Shown: positions 1-5,277 of the stretch, piece after piece | Layout: every line of letters begins with the position of its first letter | Position numbering within the stretch: the stretch's first letter is position 1 | DNA from: JAVRLS01 sp031961205 | Lineage (GTDB): Archaea; Thermoplasmatota; Thermoplasmata; Thermoplasmatales; Thermoplasmataceae | DNA: 9,783 nt | Assembly: GCA_031961205.1 (NCBI GenBank) | Contig: JAVRLS010000036.1 | Coordinates: 1 to 9,783 of the forward strand | Reading direction: 5' to 3' | Notes under the pieces: model-generated | Told to the model about the DNA's origin: nothing | What the model saw: only the letters and a program-made list of their open reading frames with translations | Databases searched by the model: none | Translations under genes and position numbers: made by a program

Positions 1-793
1 ATGGGTCTACCCGGCATCCATAAATGTCATGCATGCCTATTACAGGGAAAACATAAGCGTTTATATAGGCTATTACAGCATAGCCTGGCCGCTGGCAATA
101 GTCATGGCCGGATTTCTCCTCCCGTTCGTTGCAAAGACGTACGGATGGGAATGGGGATACTACATATCCGCGATAGGATCTGCTGTCCTGGCAGTGGCTT
201 CCATACCTCTGAGAAAGCACAGATCTGATCACAGGAGGATCAATTATTCACTTTTCAGGAACAGGAACATAATACTGATATCCACTGGCGGTTTCATCTT
301 CTTCCTATCGTACTGGTCTCTCACTCTCTACGCTTACAAATACTTTGTTTCAACCGGGATAAACGGCTATGTCGCAGGGATAATATATTCGTCTATGGCC
401 ATTGCCGGAATACTGTCAACGGTGATTTCCGGATACCTGATGAAACGCATCGGATTGAAAAACGCCGTCGTAATTTCTCTTGTGATTTACGGTTCTCTCA
501 TGGTGCCCTTTTCCCTCCTTCATGGGGCCGAAATATTCCTGATCGATGCGCTTTTCATGGGATTCTTCAGGTTCATAATAACGCCTGGAAACTCCTCTTT
601 AATAACGGCAATAGGAAAGGAAGATTCGGGCAGCGCCTCCGGCATAGCAAATCTTTTCTGGCAGGCCAGCGGCATCGCCGGGCCGGTATTCTCTTCCGCC
701 ATAATATACGTAGCAGGATTCAGGTATCTCTGGATCATACTTTTTGCAGCGGTTCTCCTCTCATCCATATTCTATAAACTAATAAAATTATAA
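1..793 (+). CDS. MFS transporter, C-terminal part (5' end outside window)
   Basis: The frame is open from base 2 to the stop TAA at 791-793, giving 263 residues. The gene therefore begins upstream, and the first ATG at 29 is internal, inside a loop before a helix. About eight hydrophobic segments can be seen (roughly residues 25-45, 52-70, 90-110, 122-145, 153-170, 176-197, 212-238 and 241-260). They fit helices 5-12 of a 12-helix major facilitator. A basic loop, GYLMKRIGLKNAV (residues 144-156), sits where MFS proteins repeat motif A between helices 8 and 9. A charged stretch (RKHRSDHRR, 71-79) fits the central cytoplasmic loop. MFS proteins are secondary transporters driven by ion gradients across the cytoplasmic membrane. 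The substrate cannot be told from this half. The gene is convergent with merA, with 18 bases between the two stops. Confidence 0.85.
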   Translation, partial: WVYPASINVMHAYYRENISVYIGYYSIAWPLAIVMAGFLLPFVAKTYGWEWGYYISAIGSAVLAVASIPLRKHRSDHRRINYSLFRNRNIILISTGGFIFFLSYWSLTLYAYKYFVSTGINGYVAGIIYSSMAIAGILSTVISGYLMKRIGLKNAVVISLVIYGSLMVPFSLLHGAEIFLIDALFMGFFRFIITPGNSSLITAIGKEDSGSASGIANLFWQASGIAGPVFSSAIIYVAGFRYLWIILFAAVLLSSIFYKLIKL

Positions 794-794
794 T

Positions 795-814
795 GTATAA
801 AAATTATACTTTTA
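795..814. terminator. Bidirectional terminator-like hairpin between convergent genes
   Basis: GTATAA (795-800) and TTATAC (804-809) form a perfect 6-bp inverted repeat around an AAA loop, followed on the plus strand by CTTTTATT. On the minus strand the repeat is followed by AT-rich sequence. It lies in the 18-base gap between the MFS stop and the merA stop, so it could end both transcripts. Archaeal termination depends mainly on T-runs, so the role of the hairpin is an inference. Confidence 0.45.
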
Positions 815-2236
815 TTCCATGCAGCAGCTCATCATGCTTATATCGCGAAGAAAAGATTGCGCGGTTATCTTTATGGATTCCGAAACGGTCGGAAATACAT
901 GAGGCATATCTACAATATCCTTATACGAAAGGCCGTTCCTGACCGCATAGACACCCTCAATGATTATTTCAGCCGCATACGGCGACAGCACTCCCATTCC
1001 AAGTATTTTCCCGCTGTCTTTCTCTGCTATTATCTTCACCAGGCCGTCAGTTCTTCCAAGTATTCTTGCCTTTGGCACGTCCTTCATCTCAAGAAGCCTG
1101 GACACGTACGGAATGCCGGCTGACCTGCACATGTCTTCATTCATGCCAACGGATGCAAATTGCGGTTCCGTGAATACTGCCAGCGGTATCTCATTCAGGT
1201 TGATTTTCCTTTTCGCATGATCATATATATTTTGAGCCACTATTACGCCCTCGCGTGCGGCTAGCGTTTCGAGCATGTATCTCTGGTCAACGGCATCGCC
1301 GGCAGCGTATATCCTCGGATTTGATGTCCGGAGATCTTCAGCGACACCTATACCTTTCCGTGAATATTCCACCCCTGCATTTTCAAGTGAAAGCGTTTCT
1401 ACATTCGGTATTCTCCCTGTTGAAATAAAAATGAGATCGGAACGCATCTCATGCTTTCCACGATCATCAGTAAATGTTATTACGTTTTTACCGCCGATCT
1501 TCCTAACAGAATCAACGGATGCCCCGAGCATTACTTTTATGCCCTCTTTCCTGAAGATTTCAACGATTCTTCCGGAGAACTCTGAATCGATTCCGGGCAT
1601 TGCTCCCCTTGTTTTTTCTATTATCGTTACCCTTGAACCGAAGTTCGAGAATGCCTGGCCTATTTCCAGGCCTATTGCACCGGCACCTATGATGGCAATT
1701 GTATCGGGAACCGCGTTTATGTCCCATATATTCTCGTTTGTATAAAAAGGAACTTCGTTCAAGCCGTCAATACCAGGTATTGATGCCCTTGATCCGGTGG
1801 ATACCAGAAAATTGTATGCCTTTATTTCATGCACGTTTTCCCCGTCACGTATCTCCAGCGTTTCTTTATCCCTGAAAGAAGCTTTTCCATCAATGACATC
1901 GATATTCGGGTATCTCCGGACAACATCGTAATACTTCGTTTTCCTTTCCTTACTTACCGCATCCCTCAGCGATTCCATGAATGCCCTGAAGTCCACATTC
2001 GCTTCACCGTTTATCCCGCTGTACCTTGGATGACGGATTTCCTTAACAGAATTCGATCCTTCGATGAGAATTTTGGATGGCACGCATCCGACATTAACGC
2101 ATGTGCCTCCAAGGAAACCGTATCCGATCATCGCTATTGATGCCTGCCCGCCCGTTATCTCTGAAGCCTTTATCGCAGCCGAAAAACCGGCAGCGCCCCG
2201 CCCTATTATGGCAAGATCATAGTATTGTTCACTCAT
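812..2236 (-). CDS. merA: Mercuric reductase (MerA), catalytic core without NmerA domain
   Basis: A cytoplasmic flavoprotein disulfide reductase of 474 residues that reduces Hg(II) to volatile Hg(0) with NAD(P)H. Visible parts in order are the FAD-binding GRGAAG (12-17), the redox-active pair in GGTCVNVGCVPSK (C46, C51; identical to classical MerA), the nucleotide-binding GAGAIG (184-189), the second FAD motif IYAAGDA (309-315), and the C-terminal vicinal cysteines SCC (C471, C472) that mark MerA rather than lipoamide dehydrogenase. E207, at the end of the second strand of the nucleotide fold, hints at NADH over NADPH. The interface motif reads HVFPTVSE (446-453), with Phe448 where Lpd has its catalytic His and bacterial MerA a Tyr. 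The ATG at 2236 is preferred over the in-frame ATG at 2245: a GAGGG at 2246-2250 lies 9 bases before the former but abuts the latter. The upstream HMA gene overlaps by 8 bases and probably supplies the missing N-terminal domain. Confidence 0.93.
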   Translation of the reverse strand: MSEQYYDLAIIGRGAAGFSAAIKASEITGGQASIAMIGYGFLGGTCVNVGCVPSKILIEGSNSVKEIRHPRYSGINGEANVDFRAFMESLRDAVSKERKTKYYDVVRRYPNIDVIDGKASFRDKETLEIRDGENVHEIKAYNFLVSTGSRASIPGIDGLNEVPFYTNENIWDINAVPDTIAIIGAGAIGLEIGQAFSNFGSRVTIIEKTRGAMPGIDSEFSGRIVEIFRKEGIKVMLGASVDSVRKIGGKNVITFTDDRGKHEMRSDLIFISTGRIPNVETLSLENAGVEYSRKGIGVAEDLRTSNPRIYAAGDAVDQRYMLETLAAREGVIVAQNIYDHAKRKINLNEIPLAVFTEPQFASVGMNEDMCRSAGIPYVSRLLEMKDVPKARILGRTDGLVKIIAEKDSGKILGMGVLSPYAAEIIIEGVYAVRNGLSYKDIVDMPHVFPTVSESIKITAQSFLRDISMMSCCME

Positions 2237-2468
2237 CTTCAACATCCCTCAGCTGGGCCCTGTACTTTGTTTCCGTGAATACAGGGATCGTTTCCAGGTC
2301 TTCCGGGTTTACCCTTACGGGATCTATCACAACGGTTGCATATCCAGCCGGAAAATCTACCTTTGCGGATTTCACGCCCTCCACGCTTTTTAAACCGTTC
2401 TCGACGGTTACTCTGCAGTCATCGCATGTCATTCCATATACCCTGAGCTTTACCCTTTTTTCTTCCAT
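2229..2468 (-). CDS. HMA-domain metal-binding protein (stand-alone NmerA / MerP-like)
   Basis: A 79-residue soluble protein consisting of one heavy-metal-associated domain. The metal site is YGMTCDDC, with C15 and C18 as the thiol pair. It is followed by the amphipathic helix and the GVKSAKVDF strand typical of the ferredoxin-like HMA fold. There is no signal peptide, so it should act in the cytoplasm, unlike periplasmic MerP. In bacterial MerA such a domain is fused to the N-terminus and delivers Hg(II) to the C-terminal cysteines. Here its stop TGA (2229-2231) overlaps the merA start by 8 bases, so it probably serves as NmerA in trans. The ATG at 2468 is chosen because a TATA box lies 28 bases upstream and the HMA fold starts there; the frame extends to an ATG at 2561, but that adds a hydrophobic, promoter-derived stretch. 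A copper chaperone is the alternative, less likely given merA. Confidence 0.88.
   Translation of the reverse strand: MEEKRVKLRVYGMTCDDCRVTVENGLKSVEGVKSAKVDFPAGYATVVIDPVRVNPEDLETIPVFTETKYRAQLRDVEDE
2246..2250 (-). promoter_or_regulatory. Shine-Dalgarno-like site that sets the merA start
   Basis: The minus strand reads GAGGG here, within the 3' end of the HMA gene. It is 9 bases before the ATG at 2236 and directly adjacent to the ATG at 2245. The spacing favours the downstream ATG and translation coupled to the HMA gene. Confidence 0.55.
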
Positions 2469-2487
2469 GGTATCTGATTTCAGGCCG

Positions 2488-2496
2488 ATATATATA
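2488..2496 (-). promoter_or_regulatory. TATA box of the HMA-merA unit (leaderless)
   Basis: The minus strand reads TATATATAT, with its first T 28 bases before the A of the ATG at 2468. That is the distance expected between an archaeal TATA box and transcription start, so the transcript probably begins at or very near the start codon. No clear mercury-responsive operator was recognised around it. Confidence 0.6.
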
Positions 2497-2616
2497 CGGG
2501 TAAGTAAAAAAATTGTTACCCTGTATATTTTTGATCTTAAAATTTTATGGAAAATTGACATTAACGAGTGCCAGGAGAGTGCAAAAAAATTTGAACGTTG
2601 CTATAATCAAGAGGCA

Positions 2617-3060
2617 TTGAATACCGGCAAAAAGTTTCACATAAGGCACATCCTGTTCTTAACGCTATTTGTCATCATCGTTGCAATAAGTTTCGACAGG
2701 AATTTCTTTGTTCTTGCCCCACCATATGCGGTTACTGCTTATCTCGTGACCATGGACCCTAGGGGAAAGTATTCGAAAACGGAAAATATAGCATTCTCGT
2801 ATATCCTCGTCATATTCACGACGGAAGTCCTGCATTTTCTTCTAGGTTTTTCCTACATACCGCTCATAATTAATGTCAGCGTTATTTCAATATTCATTTC
2901 ATACACAAAATACGCCCATCCGCCTGCACTGGCCCTAACAATATTTTCCTATATAGTGCACAGTGCGATTCCCTTCGTTATCGCGTCAGTTTCCGTTCTT
3001 GCAATAATAGTAATTTTCAAGCTTATCCTGGATATTTTTGAAAAAAAGGGTTTGATATGA
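2617..3060 (+). CDS. HPP-like small integral membrane protein
   Basis: From the TTG at 2617 this is a 147-residue, strongly hydrophobic protein. It has segments at about 10-26, 58-75, 80-95 and 102-140 and ends in a basic tail. Two elements resemble the HPP membrane family: the early NFFVLAPPYAVTAYL loop (29-43) followed by DPRGKYSKTEN, and the histidine-proline-proline tripeptide in KYAHPPALALT (99-108). Members of that family are poorly characterised; a plant chloroplast member is linked to nitrite transport. The start is uncertain. The frame is open further upstream, and the only nearby ATG (2467) overlaps the HMA start codon on the other strand and would make promoter-like AT-rich DNA coding. 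The TTG follows a GAGG at 2611-2614 at a very short spacing. A weak TATA-like TGTATATTT lies at 2522-2530. The gene is divergent from HMA-merA; its stop is 5 bases from the protease stop. No function is assigned. Confidence 0.7.
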   Translation: MNTGKKFHIRHILFLTLFVIIVAISFDRNFFVLAPPYAVTAYLVTMDPRGKYSKTENIAFSYILVIFTTEVLHFLLGFSYIPLIINVSVISIFISYTKYAHPPALALTIFSYIVHSAIPFVIASVSVLAIIVIFKLILDIFEKKGLI

Positions 3061-3065
3061 AACGG

Positions 3066-4145
3066 CTAGGCCGCCACTATAGGCACTATTGTGAAGGTTA
3101 TTATGAACATGACCAGCGATACGATTCCTATGGCAATGTCAGTTCTGGAAATCTTTGAGTAATCGTTAAGCGCCGGTGGGTGCACAAGCCCGGTAAATAT
3201 CACGAATATGGCTATTATCCACCACCCGTCATAGAAGAATCCTATCACGAAGAGGAATGCGAGAAATACGTAGGACATTATGTTTGCGCGTCTTCCAAGG
3301 ACTCCCCTGAGAATGTGGCTGCCGTCCAGCTGGCCCGCCGGTATAAGGTTCATTGCGGTCGCAAACATTCCTACCCAGACAGCGAACACCATGGGAAATA
3401 TCGGGCCAGTGAAATGCGTCTGAAGCCCGAGTATACGGTAAATGAGCGGAAAGGTGACCCTGAACGGGATGTAGTAGGGGGGTATCGGCTTGAATGTCCT
3501 CTGGAGGTAGTCGGCAACGAACAGGAGTGGAAGCGCCGTTATGAATCCGGCAATGGGGCCCGCGGCCCCTATCTCGGCCATGGCCTTCCTGTTCGGAAGA
3601 GGGTCCCTGAGCGATATGAATGCACCGAATGTGCCTATTCCGAGGGGAAACGGTATGAAAAAGGGAAGCGAAGCCTTCACATGGTGTTTCCTGGCCACCA
3701 GGAAGTGGGCGCTCTCGTGTATTCCCAGTATGAGCAGGAGAGGCGCGGAAAAGAATACAAAACCATAAAGCCAGAGCCTGAGTGTGTAATTGGCACCCAT
3801 GGGGACAAAATTCGTGGAATACACTGAACCCACGTACATTGTCGAGATGATTGTTGCAACCAGCAGTACTGCATTTACAATATTTCCCATGTAACGCGCA
3901 GTTGGCCTTCTCGTTACCTGTATGAAATTTTCCCCATCCCTGGATAGAAACGGTATGTATCCCTTATCTATGAGCTCCTTCCTTATCTCATCAAAGGCGC
4001 CATCCACATCCGGATTATCGCTATCAAAGAAATAGAATTTTATTGAAACTGGATTCACAACAACATCGTATACGTTTAACCTTGATCGGACCACGTTTAC
4101 TACGTATTCAAGATCTTCACTCTGAACTTTCACCGTCTGATCCAT
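3066..4145 (-). CDS. Site-2 protease family (M50) intramembrane zinc metalloprotease
   Basis: A 359-residue polytopic membrane protein. Residues 1-80 form a soluble, charged domain with no signal peptide. About six or seven membrane segments follow, beginning near 86-105 and 124-142. The zinc-binding HESAH (143-147, with E144 catalytic) sits at the end of a helix, followed by HHVKASLPFFIPFP, the usual membrane-embedded stretch. The third zinc ligand is D274 in NLIPAGQLDGSH (266-277), the family's second motif. GAAGPIAG (193-200) is also typical of S2P proteins. Such enzymes cut transmembrane helices of substrates, often releasing a regulator from the membrane; the substrate here is unknown. 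The ATG at 4145 is supported by a TATA box exactly 28 bases upstream, implying a leaderless message. A GGAAGG also lies close upstream but would fall outside such a transcript. There is no PDZ domain, unlike bacterial RseP. The gene is convergent with the HPP-like gene. Confidence 0.9.
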   Translation of the reverse strand: MDQTVKVQSEDLEYVVNVVRSRLNVYDVVVNPVSIKFYFFDSDNPDVDGAFDEIRKELIDKGYIPFLSRDGENFIQVTRRPTARYMGNIVNAVLLVATIISTMYVGSVYSTNFVPMGANYTLRLWLYGFVFFSAPLLLILGIHESAHFLVARKHHVKASLPFFIPFPLGIGTFGAFISLRDPLPNRKAMAEIGAAGPIAGFITALPLLFVADYLQRTFKPIPPYYIPFRVTFPLIYRILGLQTHFTGPIFPMVFAVWVGMFATAMNLIPAGQLDGSHILRGVLGRRANIMSYVFLAFLFVIGFFYDGWWIIAIFVIFTGLVHPPALNDYSKISRTDIAIGIVSLVMFIITFTIVPIVAA

Positions 4146-4165
4146 TTCATTATCCTTCCCTGCAG

Positions 4166-4173
4166 TTTTTATA
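4166..4173 (-). promoter_or_regulatory. TATA box of the M50 protease gene (leaderless)
   Basis: The minus strand reads TATAAAAA, with its first T 28 bases before the ATG at 4145. The match to an archaeal TATA box and the spacing both fit a transcript that starts at the A of the start codon. Confidence 0.65.
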
Positions 4174-4194
4174 TCGATCTATTCCCCTGAAGTA

Positions 4195-4216
4195 ACGAAA
4201 GACATTCACGTTTCGT
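4195..4216. promoter_or_regulatory. Inverted repeat upstream of the protease promoter, possible operator
   Basis: ACGAAA (4195-4200) and TTTCGT (4211-4216) are perfect inverted 6-mers separated by 10 bases. They lie about 22-43 bases upstream of the protease TATA box. The half-site spacing of about one helical turn or more suits a dimeric regulator, but a match this short could be chance. Confidence 0.25.
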
Positions 4217-4473
4217 GCCATCTGACCCTGAGGGAAATTATTCGCCAGCCTCTGATCGGATTGTCATTGAAAGCTACACCACTTTATCTCAATCCGAGGC
4301 CCATGGCAAGGCAAATTATGGTCTCACGTCGTCGTAGCCATTCATTGATCGTGGTACTAATTAATGAGACACATCCTCTATTAAATTTTTATTTAACTAC
4401 TTTTACATTCATGAATGAAATGACGTATCTTCAGCACAGGGTAGGATCATAATATATATTTGCCATTATTTTC

Positions 4474-4539
4474 ATGGATCGATATTCGAAAAAGATCCCG
4501 GATAAAATATTATTACAAAAATTATATAAAGCACTTTGA
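4474..4539 (+). CDS. Possible 21-codon micro-ORF before the ABC operon
   Basis: ATG at 4474 to TGA at 4537-4539 encodes a basic peptide beginning MDRYSKKIPDKILL. A TATA-like AATATATATT (4451-4460) sits 21-24 bases before the ATG, somewhat closer than the 28 bases seen at other genes here. Against it, the ABC TATA box lies inside this frame and the length is easily reached by chance. It is listed only because it could be a leaderless small peptide. Confidence 0.15.
   Translation: MDRYSKKIPDKILLQKLYKAL
4523..4530 (+). promoter_or_regulatory. TATA box of the ABC transporter operon
   Basis: TATATAAA is preceded by the A-rich TACAAAAAT, which resembles a TFB recognition element. Transcription should start near 4550-4555, just before or at the TTG (4552) and ATG (4558) start candidates, so the message is leaderless or nearly so. 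Confidence 0.6.
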
Positions 4540-4557
4540 GCTGAAGAACTGTTGCAT

Positions 4558-5277
4558 ATGCCCTGCATTGAGATGGAAAATATAGTAAAAATGTATGGCC
4601 AGAAGAGGGCTCTCGACAATCTGTCGTTCAGCGTTGAATGCGGTGAGAGCATGGCCCTTATAGGCCCGAACGGCGCAGGAAAAAGCACGACACTTAAAAT
4701 TCTGTCCGGGCTCCTGGAAGCAGACAGTGGCACGGCATCGGTTATGAGCGAAAACCCATCATCAAATGAGGCAAAGCGTATAATCGGATACTTGCCTGAA
4801 GATGCAACGCCGTATATGACGCTCACGGTCAGGGAAAATCTTGAGTATATTAGTGCACTGAGAAACGTTCAGGATATCAAGGAGAAGGTCGATTTTATCC
4901 TTGATTTCATGAACCTTAAGGAATACTCACTGGCCAAGGTAAGCGCGCTTTCCAGGGGAAACAGGCAGAAACTGTCCCTTTCCCTTGCAATAATTCACGA
5001 TCCGAAGGTTCTCCTTCTTGATGAGCCGCTGAATTACCTTGACATACCTGCACAGGAAAGCGTTATAAAATATTTCAAGAACATGAAGGCCACGTTCCTT
5101 GTTTCCACGCACATAATGTCAATTGCTGAAAGGTTTACCAGCAGGGTCATGATAATAAACCATGGCAGGAAGATATGGGAGGGGGATATTTCAGAATTAA
5201 AGGAAAAAAGCAGGGAAGGCGATGAAAGCATAGAAAGCGTCATTACCAGGATAATGGGTGGAACCGGTGAACCTTAA
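4558..5277 (+). CDS. ABC transporter ATP-binding protein (ABC-2 exporter type)
   Basis: A 239-residue cytoplasmic ATPase that powers the membrane protein encoded next. Motifs in order are Walker A GPNGAGKST (36-44), a Q-loop region GYLPED (77-82) with no Gln, as in many DrrA/CcmA-like exporter ATPases, a divergent signature LSRGNRQKLS (131-140) in place of LSGGQ, Walker B VLLLDEP (151-157) followed by LNYLD, and the H-loop His185 in STH. Length and motif style fit the drug/polysaccharide exporter ATPases rather than importers, and no substrate-binding protein gene is nearby. The ATG at 4558 is chosen, but a leaderless TTG at 4552 (two codons earlier) matches the TATA spacing better and remains possible. 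The stop TAA (5275-5277) lies inside the permease start, a 20-base overlap that indicates one operon. The cargo is unknown. Confidence 0.92.
   Translation: MPCIEMENIVKMYGQKRALDNLSFSVECGESMALIGPNGAGKSTTLKILSGLLEADSGTASVMSENPSSNEAKRIIGYLPEDATPYMTLTVRENLEYISALRNVQDIKEKVDFILDFMNLKEYSLAKVSALSRGNRQKLSLSLAIIHDPKVLLLDEPLNYLDIPAQESVIKYFKNMKATFLVSTHIMSIAERFTSRVMIINHGRKIWEGDISELKEKSREGDESIESVITRIMGGTGEP

Larger units (their letters stand above)
4146..4551. other. Intergenic region between divergent M50 and ABC genes; no convincing gene
   Basis: This stretch holds the protease TATA box (4166-4173), a 6-bp inverted repeat ACGAAA/TTTCGT (4195-4200 and 4211-4216), a less AT-rich block of unclear origin (about 4200-4345), a 12-bp perfect palindrome CATTCATGAATG (4406-4417), a possible 21-codon micro-ORF (4474-4539) and the ABC TATA box (4523-4530). 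Open frames across 4200-4345 on both strands were translated and none resembled a known family. No tRNA, C/D-box RNA or transposon end was seen. Confidence 0.6.

Noticed and set aside
812..2236. Dihydrolipoamide dehydrogenase as an alternative identity for the MerA gene
   Set aside because: The catalytic His of the HPT motif is replaced by Phe and the C-terminus ends in the SCC pair, both pointing to MerA; the HMA partner gene agrees.
2101..2616. Extension of the HPP-like frame upstream to 2101 or 2467
   Set aside because: The extension runs antisense through the HMA gene and its promoter. The added residues show no family resemblance and no TATA box or ribosome site supports those starts.
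3063..3073. CGGC-TAG-GCCG stem between the HPP-like and protease stops
   Set aside because: Only four base pairs, overlapping the protease stop codon, with no T-run after it.
3180..3827. Long plus-strand open frame (215 codons) inside the M50 protease gene
   Set aside because: It is antisense to a gene with intact zinc motifs, has an odd composition rich in Glu, Tyr, Arg and His with no domain, and follows from codon bias on the other strand.
4261..4452. 63-codon plus-strand ORF in the intergenic region
   Set aside because: It starts at a non-ATG codon without a promoter or ribosome site at the right distance, and its translation resembles nothing known; kept only as part of the unexplained block.
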